Assembly: GCA_946480815.1 (NCBI GenBank)
Contig: CAMLLB010000012.1
Location: 1 to 64,000, forward strand
Length of the DNA: 64,000 bases
Direction: 5' to 3'
Source of the DNA: an uncultured Flavobacteriales bacterium
GTDB taxonomy: Bacteria; Bacteroidota; Bacteroidia; Flavobacteriales; Crocinitomicaceae
Shown here piece after piece: positions 24,009 to 33,111 of this stretch. How positions within the stretch are numbered: the first letter of the stretch is position 1; the number at the start of each line of letters is the position of its first letter. The translations under genes and the position numbers were made by a program. Under the pieces are notes generated by a model. The model saw nothing but the letters and a program-made list of their open reading frames with translations. It did not search any database and was not told where the DNA came from.

Positions 24009-24857
24009 TTACCATTCAAATATTTTCTTCGCGTTCGGGTCTTTGACCTTTTTTGTCCGGGTCTTGGTAGATTCAGGGAAATGGAGCGCCACACCGAAAC
24101 GGATGTTCAGGGAGTTCAGCCATTCTTTGTGTGGTTCCTGTTTGCCATAGATGTTTGTTAGTCCGAGGGAATAGCACGGGATTACGTATGCCGAAACATA
24201 CTTGGAAAAGCGGTACTGGACCCCAGCCGAGAACAACAAGTTGATCCCTGCACTGTTCAAGCCTTCGATGGTTTTCGTTTCTTTTTCAGGGCTGATATCC
24301 GATCCCAATGAATCAACGATCGTATATTTTGTTTTCATGCTCAGTGGAATATACGGTTGAATTCCGGCACCTGCCAGGACCTGTACCCGTTTTCCGTAGG
24401 TAAAGTATACCTGAACAGGAAGTGCCAGCATGTTGTATTTGCGGTCATAGGAATAAGCACTATCCGAAGTGGTGGATTCAAATTGGTATTTCTCACCATA
24501 ACGGTCAATGGACAAGCCGGCTTCAAAAGTGAAAAAGCGGTGAATGCGGTTGCGGACACCTGCCTGGTAGGTCCAGCGGTTTACCATGGTTTCATCTGCT
24601 CTTTTTCCTACCGGTCTTCCGAACAGGTCGCCATTTGGCTCCAGTTTGTGAGATCCGATACTGTAACCCGCGCCGATAAACACCGTGAAATCCATCAATC
24701 CCGCATCGGGATCGTACTTTTTGGAGGGGTCTTTCGCTTCTTTACCTGACCCGGTTGCGGTTTTCTTTTTAGTGTCTTCTACCTTTCCGGTGGAAATTTG
24801 TGCATGATTCACAAAAGGACTAAAAATTAATAATGTTAGGACTGCTAATTGTTTCAT
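24009..24857 (-). CDS. Outer-membrane beta-barrel protein
   Basis: 282-aa exported protein. Signal peptide MKQLAVLTLLIFSPFVNHAQ, then a Lys/Thr-rich linker (to about residue 55) and alternating strands (FTVFIGAGYSIGSHKLEP, FFTFEAGLSIDRYG, LALPVQVYFTYGKRVQVLAGAG, VSAYVIPCYSLGLTNIYGKQ) typical of porin-like family 8-10 strand barrels of Bacteroidota. Substrate unknown. The frame is open for about 107 codons further upstream, but the start is set at 24857 because the signal peptide begins there and the extension would run into the divergent AsmA-like gene. Confidence 0.78.
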   Translation of the reverse strand: MKQLAVLTLLIFSPFVNHAQISTGKVEDTKKKTATGSGKEAKDPSKKYDPDAGLMDFTVFIGAGYSIGSHKLEPNGDLFGRPVGKRADETMVNRWTYQAGVRNRIHRFFTFEAGLSIDRYGEKYQFESTTSDSAYSYDRKYNMLALPVQVYFTYGKRVQVLAGAGIQPYIPLSMKTKYTIVDSLGSDISPEKETKTIEGLNSAGINLLFSAGVQYRFSKYVSAYVIPCYSLGLTNIYGKQEPHKEWLNSLNIRFGVALHFPESTKTRTKKVKDPNAKKIFEW

Positions 24858-24933
24858 GAAAAGCTTATTTTTGGTAGAATTGTAAAGATACAATCTTTGG
24901 TTAAAAAATTGGTTATACTTAAAATACCCATTC

Positions 24934-27840
24934 ATGTCTAGAAAAGAAAAATTGCCTAAAAAGAAGAAAAGTTTCATTCGCAGACTTTTCAAATGGACAG
25001 GACTTACCCTGTTATTCTTATTAATCGCAATCATCCTGATCCCTATAATTTTCAAGGATGAGATTAAGGAAATGGTGTTGAAGGAGGTGAGCAAATCCCT
25101 GAAGGCTGATGTAACCATCGAAGACTTTGATCTGACCTTTCTATCCACGTTCCCAAATGTCACTATCCAATTATATGACACGAAGGTAACAGGTAGAACG
25201 GAATTTAAGGGCGTAGAGTTGGCAAGTGTTAAAACTATTGAGGCACATGTAGGTTTATGGGATGTAATCGGTGGAGATGAGATCGAAATTGATGAGGTAC
25301 ATATCTCGGATGCGAAGATCGATGTGCGTGTGGACCCGGAAGGAAAAGCGAACTACGATATCGTAATCCCGGAAGAAGACCAACCGGCTGATACGGAGCC
25401 TTCTAAATTCAAAATGTCCTTACAGGAATACTCATTAGAGAATATCCAGATCGTTTATGACGACCAGGCTTCGGATATGTATGCGAATATCAAGAACCTG
25501 AACCATACCGGATCCGGTGATTTGACGGCAGATGTCATCGATTTTGAAACAAGTACACAAATGGATGAACTGACTTTTGAAATGGAAGGATTGAGCTACC
25601 TGTCGAAAGTGAAAACGAATGCAGATGTGAACCTGTTGATGGAATTCAAGGAAGATGATTCCAAATTCACTTTGAAAGAAAACAGTTTTGCGCTGAATAA
25701 TTTCCATATGTCGCTGGACGGGTTCTACCAAATGCTGAAAGACCACGATCAAATAGACCTGAAATTGAACACCAAGGAAATCAGCTTCAAAGACTTGTTG
25801 TCATTGGTTCCAAGTTTCTACCAAAGCGGGTATGAGAGTATGGTAGCGAAGGGTGATCTGAAAATGAACGGGGAAGTAAAAGGCCGTTTGGATGAGAAGA
25901 ACCTGCCTGGCTGGGATTTCGGTTTGAATGTGAGGAAAGCCATGATCCAGTACGCGGGATTGGGTTCGATCAACAATATTACGGTTGATGCAGGCTCGAA
26001 ATTCGCGGGAGGTTCCAACCTGGATAAAATGACCCTGGATGTAACGAAGTTCCACTCGGAGTTCGTTGGAAATTTAATTGATGCCAACCTGAAGTTGCGC
26101 AACCCGATGACTGATCCGTTGATCAATTCCAAATTGAAGGCAAAAGTGAACCTGGCAACGATCGGAAAAGTGATGCCATTGGCTGAGGGCGAATCCTACA
26201 AAGGAAAACTGAATGCAGATGTTGCGTTGAACGGACGCATGAGTGCTATTGAAACGGAACAATACGAGAAGTTTGACGCGAAAGGATTGATCGAATTGTT
26301 TGATTTCCTATACAAATCCAAAGATCTGAATGAAGATGTGAACGTGAAAGACCTGACTTTCCGTTTCAGTCCGCAAAACCTGACATTGGAGAAAATGCAT
26401 GCAAATATGGGTAAATCCGATTTCGCGCTGGATGGAAAGATCGACAATTATTTGGGATACCTTTTCGGAAACAACAAAGAAGACCAATTGCTGAAAGGAG
26501 CGTTCAACTTTAACAGTAACAACCTGGACCTGGACCAATTGATGGGAGTATCCGGAACAAGCACTGCTTCTTCAAACACCGCTTCAGCGGAACCTGCACC
26601 GGCTGATCCGAATGCAGAACCGTTATTGATCCCTGAGAATGTGGATTTCAACCTGAATACCAGTGTTCAGAAATTGCACTACAATGGAATTGATGTGAAC
26701 AACATGAAGGGAAGTGTGAACATGAAAGAAGAAGTAGCTTCCTTAAACGGTTTGACTATGAACACAATGGGTGGAACTGTTGGATTGCGTGGAAGTTACA
26801 GCTCCAAAGACCACAACAAACCGGCGATCGACTTAGGTTATAACCTGAAAGAGATCGATATCCAGGAAATTTCTTCGCACTTCCTGACAGTAGGGAAATT
26901 AGCACCGGTTGCGAAATTTGCCAAAGGAAAATTCAGTTCGAACCTGAACCTGAAAGGTGATTTAACAAAAGCATTGGAACCTGTTTACAATTCATTGACC
27001 GGTGATGGGGATTTCTTTACCAATATGGTAACAATAAGCGGTTTTGAACCTTTGAAAAAATTGGGAGACGCATTGAGTATGGACAAGATCTCGAACCAGA
27101 CTTTCAAGGATGTGAAAGCATTCTTCAGTTTTAAAGATGGAAAAATGAGCCTGAAAAAGCCGTTGAAGATCAAAATGAGCGGAATTGATACGCAAGTTAC
27201 CGGTTCCACTTCATTCACACAGGATATTGATTATAAAATGGTCATGCAGATCCCTAAAGAGATGATCCCGGGTGGAATTATCAAAGCGGCTGAGCAGGGA
27301 ATTGCAAAAGTGAACGGCATTGCTCCGAAGTTGAACCTGGGTTCTATTCCGGATGTTATCCCGGTAAATGCATTGGTTGGCGGAACAGTAACGAAACCGG
27401 TAATCAAAACAGACTTCAAAGAAGCTTTATTGAAAGCAACCGGAAACCTGAAAGACAACCTGAAGGACAAAGGAAAAGAAATGCTGGATAAAGCGAAGGA
27501 TTCCGTGAAAACGCTTGTGAAGGACAAGGTTGATGAAGTGAAGAAAGACCTCATTGCAGAGAAAAACAAGATCATGGCTGACGCGCAGAAAGAAGCGGAC
27601 AAACTGAAAGCAGAAGCGAAAAAAGCTGCTGACCAGGTTCGATCTGAGGCAGATAAGCAATGTGCCGATGCCATGACTGCTGCCGGATCAAATCCGATCA
27701 AGAAAAAGGCTGCGGAGATTGCTTGTAAGGAAGGCAAGAAAAAAGCTGAAAACAGTGCAACAAAAATTGAACAGGAAGCTCAAACCAAGGCTGATAACAT
27801 TATGAAGAAGGCCCAGGAAAAGGCGGATGCTGTGAAGTAA
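24934..27840 (+). CDS. AsmA-like protein with long coiled-coil tail
   Basis: 968-aa inner-membrane-anchored periplasmic protein of the AsmA family, whose members are thought to help phospholipid movement to the outer membrane. A basic N-terminus is followed by one membrane segment (about 22-42). Then comes the AsmA signature: LKEVSKSLKADVTIEDFDLT and FLSTFPNVTIQLYDTKV. A long beta-rich body runs to about residue 815, and an Ala/Pro linker near 545-565 splits it. The tail (about 825-968) is a Lys/Glu/Ala coiled coil (VKKDLIAEKNKIMADAQKEA) that I do not expect in the family. Single gene with strong terminator. Confidence 0.85.
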   Translation: MSRKEKLPKKKKSFIRRLFKWTGLTLLFLLIAIILIPIIFKDEIKEMVLKEVSKSLKADVTIEDFDLTFLSTFPNVTIQLYDTKVTGRTEFKGVELASVKTIEAHVGLWDVIGGDEIEIDEVHISDAKIDVRVDPEGKANYDIVIPEEDQPADTEPSKFKMSLQEYSLENIQIVYDDQASDMYANIKNLNHTGSGDLTADVIDFETSTQMDELTFEMEGLSYLSKVKTNADVNLLMEFKEDDSKFTLKENSFALNNFHMSLDGFYQMLKDHDQIDLKLNTKEISFKDLLSLVPSFYQSGYESMVAKGDLKMNGEVKGRLDEKNLPGWDFGLNVRKAMIQYAGLGSINNITVDAGSKFAGGSNLDKMTLDVTKFHSEFVGNLIDANLKLRNPMTDPLINSKLKAKVNLATIGKVMPLAEGESYKGKLNADVALNGRMSAIETEQYEKFDAKGLIELFDFLYKSKDLNEDVNVKDLTFRFSPQNLTLEKMHANMGKSDFALDGKIDNYLGYLFGNNKEDQLLKGAFNFNSNNLDLDQLMGVSGTSTASSNTASAEPAPADPNAEPLLIPENVDFNLNTSVQKLHYNGIDVNNMKGSVNMKEEVASLNGLTMNTMGGTVGLRGSYSSKDHNKPAIDLGYNLKEIDIQEISSHFLTVGKLAPVAKFAKGKFSSNLNLKGDLTKALEPVYNSLTGDGDFFTNMVTISGFEPLKKLGDALSMDKISNQTFKDVKAFFSFKDGKMSLKKPLKIKMSGIDTQVTGSTSFTQDIDYKMVMQIPKEMIPGGIIKAAEQGIAKVNGIAPKLNLGSIPDVIPVNALVGGTVTKPVIKTDFKEALLKATGNLKDNLKDKGKEMLDKAKDSVKTLVKDKVDEVKKDLIAEKNKIMADAQKEADKLKAEAKKAADQVRSEADKQCADAMTAAGSNPIKKKAAEIACKEGKKKAENSATKIEQEAQTKADNIMKKAQEKADAVK

Positions 27841-27860
27841 AATACAACAAATCATAAAGG

Positions 27861-27890
27861 GCCCCGATAAATTTCGGGGCTTTTTGTTTT
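27861..27890 (+). terminator. Rho-independent terminator
   Basis: GCCCCGA and TTCGGGGC arms followed by TTTTTGTTTT, 20 bp after the AsmA-like stop. Confidence 0.9.
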
Positions 27891-27891
27891 T

Positions 27892-28055
27892 AACCACATA
27901 GTGCTTTGTTGCTTTTTTACTACGAAGCGCACGAAGTACACAAGGTTTTTACTTTCGCAGATGAACACAAAGAATATTTTGATCATAAGGACTTCGCTTC
28001 CATGACGCTTCGGTCAGGATTTTCAAAACTCAGTCACGAAAATTAAATCACATAG
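27892..28055. repeat. Dispersed word repeats, gene-free
   Basis: Holds AACCACATAG (near 27893), CACGAAG-type words, and a block at 27989-28031 (ACTTCGCTTCCATGACGCTT) that closely matches 11548-11590 in the gap 16 kb away. No reading frame of note. Confidence 0.6.
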
Positions 28056-28075
28056 AAAAGAGAGTCTGTTGGTGG

Positions 28076-28115
28076 AAACAAGTAGGGGCAGAAAATTTTC
28101 TGCCCCTACTTGTTT
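28076..28115. terminator. Perfect 40-bp palindrome
   Basis: AAACAAGTAGGGGCAGAAAA and its exact inverted copy, 16 bp beyond the stop of the minus-strand DUF4956 gene. Same outer arm as the element at 1753 but with a different, still palindromic, core. Confidence 0.75.
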
Positions 28116-28131
28116 TATAAAATGATTTTAA

Positions 28132-28797
28132 TTACTCCGAATCATTTGGTCCGGCACCTGTGCCGAATGATTGAATGTCTCCGTCGTAGAAGATCATCAA
28201 TTGTGCTACATCCCGTAAGAAATCGATTTTACCAATCTCAATACGGTTGATCTTTAAGCCGGTCCTTTTTTGAACGTCAGCCATCATTTCGTCGTATTTT
28301 TCCGGTTGGATCAAATCAATGCGGTCGTAAACGATAATCTTTCTTGTTTCGTGTTTTAAAAGCCACAGGTACTCCAAACCTGCTGTCAGAAGGATCAAAC
28401 AACCATTCATTAAGGCCATTTCAGCCAGCGAGATCTTGTTTGATGCCAGTGCATTGATCACGGAAAGACCGATCACCAGGAACAGGTAAGTCATTTCCTT
28501 GATCTCAATCCCTTCTGTCCGGTATCTCAGGATTCCGAAGATGGCAAAGAGTCCGAGTCCCATCCCGGTATCGATATCCAGTTTCTTTAATCCGAAACAC
28601 AGGAAAAAGGTGATCATTCCGATCAGGAAGTATGTGAAAAGGTAATCTTTTCGTCTTGCTTTGGTGTAATACATAAACCTGATCAGGATAATCAGGACCG
28701 CTAAGTTGACGCACATTCTAAACAGGAGTGCATACAAATCTTCATTGAAAAAGGAAATACCGAACAATTTAAAATCCGGCTGATGGGAGAGAAGCAT
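28132..28797 (-). CDS. DUF4956 membrane protein
   Basis: 221-aa integral membrane protein of the DUF4956 family. Hydrophobic segments occur at about residues 22-42, 55-70, 80-95, 103-120 and 128-148. The C-terminal third is soluble (YDEMMADVQKRTGLKINRIEIGK), with a ferredoxin-like fold pattern that is typical of the family. It overlaps the VTC-domain gene by 29 nt, and the pair is widely conserved. The family is often found with CotH-type kinases and polyphosphate polymerases. A role in polyphosphate export or membrane anchoring is an inference. Confidence 0.85.
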   Translation of the reverse strand: MLLSHQPDFKLFGISFFNEDLYALLFRMCVNLAVLIILIRFMYYTKARRKDYLFTYFLIGMITFFLCFGLKKLDIDTGMGLGLFAIFGILRYRTEGIEIKEMTYLFLVIGLSVINALASNKISLAEMALMNGCLILLTAGLEYLWLLKHETRKIIVYDRIDLIQPEKYDEMMADVQKRTGLKINRIEIGKIDFLRDVAQLMIFYDGDIQSFGTGAGPNDSE

Positions 28798-29569
28798 GTG
28801 ATGAGTTTTTTATTAGTTTTTGTATAAGTAGTTTTTTTGCTTTGAACCGGTTTGACTTTAAGCTGTTTTCATCGTAAAGGTCAATCATGCCAAAGCAAAA
28901 TTTGGATATGCGAAACGGGCGAATCAATTCGCGTTTCATTAATTGATAGAATGGAGAAGTTCTGTCGATTTTGGGTTGTTTCAATTCAGCGATAACAATT
29001 GCAGAAAGCGTTTGATTTTTACATTCCGGAGCATCGAGAGTTCCGTTCACGATATCAAAATCAATCGTTAAACGCTCTTCCGCCAATTTATTCACCAAAG
29101 TAATCCGGCGATAACTGTTTACCATCACGGGTTTTAAGTCTATATGCCTGCGTAAACGGTCCAATAAAAATGAACGTTGATCGTGTGAGAAATCAGAAGT
29201 AAAACCATCAATGTTGATGCGATTTTTATCAGTCCTTCCTTTGATCTTTTCCTTTACTTCCAAATACGATTTGTTGCTGTCAAGATAGGTCCGGATCCGT
29301 ACTTTAAAGCGATTCGGGATCGATTTGTGATGATCCTGGAAAAAGGAGTAAGAAGCGTTGTCGAAATACTGGCTGGTATAATCAAAGATGACTTTTCCGT
29401 CAATATTCAACACGTCGTAATAGGGACGCATCTCTTCCAGGAAAGCTTCCAGTTTACTGATCGGGAACGCAAACTTTTCATCCACCCGGTTCATCAGGGG
29501 AGCACGGGACAATTCATCTAATGAAATGCCGTGGTAAGTGTGCAACAAATCAGTTAATTTTCGCTTCAT
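28769..29569 (-). CDS. VTC-domain polyphosphate polymerase
   Basis: 266-aa soluble protein with the VTC domain, a tunnel-shaped fold related to triphosphate tunnel metalloenzymes that makes polyphosphate from ATP in yeast Vtc4. Seen: RVDEKFAFPISKL near residue 28 (basic tunnel start), RFKVRIRTYLDSNKSYLEVKEK near residue 87-108 with alternating Arg/Lys lining the tunnel, ERLTIDFDIV near 168 and VIAELKQPKID near 192 (metal-binding Glu). First gene of the operon with DUF4956. Cytoplasmic. Confidence 0.85.
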   Translation of the reverse strand: MKRKLTDLLHTYHGISLDELSRAPLMNRVDEKFAFPISKLEAFLEEMRPYYDVLNIDGKVIFDYTSQYFDNASYSFFQDHHKSIPNRFKVRIRTYLDSNKSYLEVKEKIKGRTDKNRINIDGFTSDFSHDQRSFLLDRLRRHIDLKPVMVNSYRRITLVNKLAEERLTIDFDIVNGTLDAPECKNQTLSAIVIAELKQPKIDRTSPFYQLMKRELIRPFRISKFCFGMIDLYDENSLKSNRFKAKKLLIQKLIKNSSHASLPSAGF

Positions 29570-29577
29570 GGTAATTT

Positions 29578-29585
29578 CAAATATA
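29578..29585 (-). promoter_or_regulatory. Promoter -7 box of VTC-DUF4956 operon
   Basis: Minus-strand TATATTTG, 8 nt before the ATG at 29569; a very short leader is expected. Confidence 0.55.
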
Positions 29586-29636
29586 GTTAATATTACCTAT
29601 GACGATATTTTCAGTCAAAAGTTTATTCAATTTAAT

Positions 29637-29770
29637 TGAAAAAGTTTAAAAGTCAGGAGATCAAAAGTTCAAAAGTTCAAAAGTTCAAAATTCACGTACT
29701 TTACTATTGCATGATTTCTATTGGCTGTTGCTTGATTAGTTTTGAACCCTTTCAACTTTTTGAACTCTTT
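29637..29770. repeat. Tandem CAAAAGTT repeat with inverted partner
   Basis: CAAAAGTT is repeated three times in a row (29662-29686), after a TTTAAAAGTC start. TTTTGAACCCTTTCAACTTT and TTTGAACTCTTT (29739-29768) form its rough inverted partner. An imperfect long hairpin directly upstream of purT. Confidence 0.6.
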
Positions 29771-29774
29771 ACAC

Positions 29775-29782
29775 TACTTTTG
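29775..29782 (+). promoter_or_regulatory. Promoter -7 box of purT, leaderless
   Basis: TACTTTTG ends 4 nt before the ATG at 29787 and settles that start against the in-frame ATG at 29742. Confidence 0.6.
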
Positions 29783-29786
29783 TGCC

Positions 29787-30953
29787 ATGCAAAAGAAAAT
29801 TTTACTCCTGGGTTCCGGTGAACTTGGAAAAGAACTTGTAATCGCATTACAACGTTTGGGACAGACAGTTATTGCTGTGGACAGCTATGAAAATGCACCT
29901 GCCATGCAAGTAGCAGATTCGTTTGAAGTAATCAATATGCTGGATGCGGTTTCATTGGATGCAATCGTTGCAAAACATCAGCCTGATTTGATCGTTCCGG
30001 AAATTGAAGCGATCCGTACGGAGCGTTTTTACGAGTATGAGAAAATGGGAATCCAGGTAATTCCTTCTGCAAAAGCGGCCAATTTCACCATGAACAGAAA
30101 GGCCATCCGCGACTTGGCGGCCAAAGATTTGGGTGTAAAGACAGCCAATTACCTTTATGCAAAAACAGGTGATGAATTCGAAGAGGTAGTTCTGAAAATC
30201 GGGATTCCATGTGTTGTAAAACCATTGATGTCCAGTTCGGGGAAAGGCCAATCCGTGATCCGTTCCAAAGAAGAAATTTCGAAAGCATGGACCTACGCAA
30301 TTGAAGGTTCGCGTGGAGATTTGAAAGAAGTGATCGTGGAGGAATTTATTCCGTTCGACTACGAGATCACCTTGTTAACGGTGACGCAAAACAGCGGCGA
30401 AACTCTATTTTGTGCACCGATCGGTCACAGACAGGAACGCGGGGATTACCAGGAGAGCTGGCAACCAATGCCTATGAACCCGGAGCACTTGAAAGAAGCA
30501 CAGGAAATGGCTGCGAAAGTTACCAAAGCATTGGGCGGTTCAGGTTTGTGGGGAGTTGAATTCTTCATTACGAAAGATGGAGCTTATTTCTCCGAATTAT
30601 CACCACGTCCGCACGATACAGGAATGGTTACACTTGCAGGTACACAGAACTTCAGTGAATTTGAATTGCATGCACGCGCAATTCTTGGCTTACCGATCCC
30701 ATCGATTATTTCTTTGAAAAATGGAGCAAGTGCGGTTGTTTTGGCAGATAAGGAATCTGATCATGCACCAACTTTTTCAGGCTTGGAAGAAGTGTTGAAA
30801 ACAGAAGGTTCCGATGTGCGCATTTTTGGAAAACCAACTACACGGCCTTACAGAAGAATGGCGGTGGTATTGTATTCCGGTGAGCAGGAAGTGAATCAAA
30901 TTACCGACAAAGCGAAGGAACTGGCAAAGAAGATCACGATTAATTACCGTTGA
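29787..30953 (+). CDS. purT: Formate-dependent phosphoribosylglycinamide formyltransferase
   Basis: 388-aa ATP-grasp enzyme of purine synthesis that makes formyl-GAR from GAR, formate and ATP in the cytoplasm, without folate. Seen: N-terminal [23 protein letters not shown] near residue 77 (formate/GAR site), [16 protein letters not shown] near 105, [15 protein letters not shown] near 148 (ATP-binding loop), [22 protein letters not shown] near 255-276 with metal ligands, and [17 protein letters not shown] end. Normal length. The start at 29787 gives the normal N-terminus; the upstream ATG would add 15 residues. Confidence 0.95.
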   Translation: MQKKILLLGSGELGKELVIALQRLGQTVIAVDSYENAPAMQVADSFEVINMLDAVSLDAIVAKHQPDLIVPEIEAIRTERFYEYEKMGIQVIPSAKAANFTMNRKAIRDLAAKDLGVKTANYLYAKTGDEFEEVVLKIGIPCVVKPLMSSSGKGQSVIRSKEEISKAWTYAIEGSRGDLKEVIVEEFIPFDYEITLLTVTQNSGETLFCAPIGHRQERGDYQESWQPMPMNPEHLKEAQEMAAKVTKALGGSGLWGVEFFITKDGAYFSELSPRPHDTGMVTLAGTQNFSEFELHARAILGLPIPSIISLKNGASAVVLADKESDHAPTFSGLEEVLKTEGSDVRIFGKPTTRPYRRMAVVLYSGEQEVNQITDKAKELAKKITINYR

Positions 30954-30982
30954 TGTGCTTAGTGAATTCTCTGAATTTCACT

Positions 30983-31104
30983 AATAGTGCGCCCCTAAGT
31001 GTTTTTAACGGTTAATTCCATTCTTTGAAAAGCAGTTTTTCCGAAGAGTATATTTTTCCGGAAACGCTCTGATAATGTGTCTCTAAAGGTTTTTAACGGT
31101 TAAT
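30983..31104. repeat. Direct repeat pair, 90 bp apart
   Basis: CCCTAAGTGTTTTTAACGGTTAAT ends at 31015 (core GTTTTTAACGGTTAAT) and recurs as CTCTAAAGGTTTTTAACGGT ending near 31103. The words upstream (AATAGTGCGCC, AATGTGTC) also align. No gene; lies in the 211-bp gap before the flavoprotein. Confidence 0.65.
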
Positions 31105-31164
31105 ACAACGGCTAAGTTTAAACAATTGTTTTCGGTAATGAAAAAATCACTATATTAAAAGGAT

Positions 31165-32370
31165 ATGCCCCGTATAATTATCATTGGCGGAGGACCCGCA
31201 GGTCTTATGGCCGCAACGCAATTGCTGAAAAGTGAGTGCGAAATCCTATTGCTGGACCAAAAATCAAGTGTAGGAAGAAAATTCCTCGTTGCCGGTGATG
31301 GCGGATTTAATCTCACACATTCCGAAACTCCGAGTGAATTTAGGGAAAAGTATGATTCGGACTGGATAAAACAAGCTGTTAGGCAGTTTTCGAATAAGGA
31401 TTGGATCAAATTCCTGAAACAGATTGGTATTGAGACGAAGGTCGGCTCTTCAGGGAAAATCTTCCCGGAGGACGCGATCAAACCAATCCAGGTGTTGAAT
31501 GCCTGGAAGGAATTCCTGGGATCAAAAGTGCAATTTGCTCTAAATACCCGATTCATCGACTTCAATCAAAAACAGGTGGAGATAGAACGGGATACTTCGA
31601 CTACGCTCAGTAACCCTGGAAAAACAGAGAAAATCAATTTCGATTACCTGGTTTTGGCTTTGGGTGGAAAATCCTGGCCGGTTACAGGTTCGGATGGCAC
31701 GTGGACTGAGATCTTTGAGCAAAAAGGAATTGGTTTGAATCCTTTTCAGGCCAGTAATTCCGGACTCGTTCTTTATGAAAACTGGTTGGGAGATCTGGAG
31801 GGAAAGATCCTGAAAAATATTCGCGTTTCCTGCGGAAATCAAAGTTGCTCCGGAGATTTGGTTTGCACGACTTACGGTTTGGAAGGAAAACCGGCTTATG
31901 CGATCAATGGTGCGCTTCGAAAGATGGAAAAACCGGTCTTCAAAGTAGACCTGAAACCCCAAATGACACAGCAAAGAGTCTTTGAAGTTTTGAAAAAGGC
32001 AAAGAATCCGTCGCAAGGGCTGAAAGAGTTGAAATTGGGTGAAGTAGCCATTTTTTGGATCAGGAATTTTGTGTCCAAGCAACGTTTTTTGGATCCAAAG
32101 GAATTAGCGAAGGCGATCAAAGAGTTCCCCATTGGGATTAAGGGTTTCCGACCAATTGAGGAAGTGATTTCCTGTGCCGGAGGTGTCGCGGATTCTGAAA
32201 TCTCGGAATCGGGCGAGCTGAATAAATTTCCGGGTGTATTTGTTGCCGGTGAAATGATCGATTGGGATGCACCTACAGGCGGTTATCTCATACAGGGATG
32301 TGTTTCCAGTGGATACGTTGCGGGGAAAGCGATTTCTCGTGCCTTCGACTCCGCTCAGTCACCGGAGTAA
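31165..32370 (+). CDS. HI0933-family FAD flavoprotein, repeat-modified
   Basis: 401-aa NAD(P)/FAD-dependent oxidoreductase of the HI0933/BaiN-like family. Seen: FAD-binding IIIIGGGPAGLMAATQLL at residues 4-21, GRKFLVAGDGGFNLTHSE near 38-55, YLVLALGGKSWPVTGSDGT near 160-178, and C-terminal GVFVAGEMIDWDAPTGGYLIQGC. Substrate unknown. Oddities: residues 143-150 (RDTSTTLS) are encoded by the dispersed repeat CTTCGACTACGCTCAG, and the last residues (AFDSAQSPE) come from another copy, so one repeat sits in frame inside the gene and another supplies the stop. Confidence 0.85.
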   Translation: MPRIIIIGGGPAGLMAATQLLKSECEILLLDQKSSVGRKFLVAGDGGFNLTHSETPSEFREKYDSDWIKQAVRQFSNKDWIKFLKQIGIETKVGSSGKIFPEDAIKPIQVLNAWKEFLGSKVQFALNTRFIDFNQKQVEIERDTSTTLSNPGKTEKINFDYLVLALGGKSWPVTGSDGTWTEIFEQKGIGLNPFQASNSGLVLYENWLGDLEGKILKNIRVSCGNQSCSGDLVCTTYGLEGKPAYAINGALRKMEKPVFKVDLKPQMTQQRVFEVLKKAKNPSQGLKELKLGEVAIFWIRNFVSKQRFLDPKELAKAIKEFPIGIKGFRPIEEVISCAGGVADSEISESGELNKFPGVFVAGEMIDWDAPTGGYLIQGCVSSGYVAGKAISRAFDSAQSPE

Positions 32371-32478
32371 AATATAGTATTGAATTTCAGCGGGGTTGTA
32401 GCTAGAATCATGAAGAAATAGTGAATCAGATCAATTACAAATAATTTCATCGACCAAGGCGGCTGAGCGGAGTCGAAG
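32343..32478. repeat. Inverted CTTCGACT-type repeat pair
   Basis: CTTCGACTCCGCTCAG (32343-32358) and its exact inverted copy CTGAGCGGAGTCGAAG (32463-32478), 104 bp apart. The left copy is inside the end of the flavoprotein gene, the right one abuts the stop of the SPOR gene. Confidence 0.75.
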
Positions 32479-32865
32479 TCACTGGTCGATCCGCGGTAAA
32501 TTAATCTTCTCTTTTACAATAAATCCTGTTGGGAATTGCGCCACAGTAGCGGCTTTTACTTTTTCAGCTTCCAATTGCGTTCTGAAATCACCTACTTTCA
32601 AAAAATAATGTGGAGCAACAAATTCTACGTAGGTGTCAACCTTCGGAAATTGTGCCGAAAATTTTGATCGTGCATCATCAATAAACGATTTATTGGAATC
32701 GAACGCCAACTGCAAACGGTACCCGTTAATTTCAGTTGCCGCAGCTGATCCCTGACCTTGAGCACGCACCAAATCATCGATTCTACTGTCTTTTACAATA
32801 GTAACCTGTGCATTTCCAAATGAGGAGATAGCGGATAAGATTGTAATCAGAATCACATTTTTCAT
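32479..32865 (-). CDS. Exported SPOR-domain protein
   Basis: 128-aa protein with signal peptide (ends SSFGNAQ near residue 20) and one SPOR domain (about 45-122). SPOR domains bind glycan strands lacking stem peptides, so the protein probably associates with peptidoglycan, often at the septum. Seen: NGYRLQLAFDSNKSFIDDAR, HYFLKVGDFRTQLEAEKVKA and the end FIVKEKINLP. Promoter TAACTTTG at 32882-32889 gives a leader of about 10-12 nt. Single gene. Confidence 0.85.
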   Translation of the reverse strand: MKNVILITILSAISSFGNAQVTIVKDSRIDDLVRAQGQGSAAATEINGYRLQLAFDSNKSFIDDARSKFSAQFPKVDTYVEFVAPHYFLKVGDFRTQLEAEKVKAATVAQFPTGFIVKEKINLPRIDQ

Positions 32866-33111
32866 AACAAATCGCTTTTGGCAAAGTTAATTGAATTTTT
32901 GCACGTGTTGAATTTCACCGGAATTTCAAGAATCTGTTTGAAAAAATCATGCCGTAAAACAAGGCTTAGAATGCCCAAAACGGATGTAAGTTGTAGCAAA
33001 TTAGGGGATTGTTAAGAAATGTGAAAGAATCGAGTTATTTAGAATCATTTTAAATTAAAAAATCGGGCGCAGAAATTGTCATAAAACTGTCACAGAAACC
33101 CCTTATTCTTC

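Noticed and set aside
24858..25181. N-terminal extension of the beta-barrel protein
   Set aside because: It would overlap the divergent AsmA-like gene, and a clean signal peptide starts at 24857.
27231..27737. 168-codon minus-strand ORF inside the AsmA-like gene
   Set aside because: Shadow of the Lys/Ala-rich coiled-coil region; the Phe/Ser-rich product is what the complement of such codons gives.
29661..29690. Short tandem repeat as a CRISPR-like array
   Set aside because: Three 8-bp units with no spacers; a simple tandem repeat.
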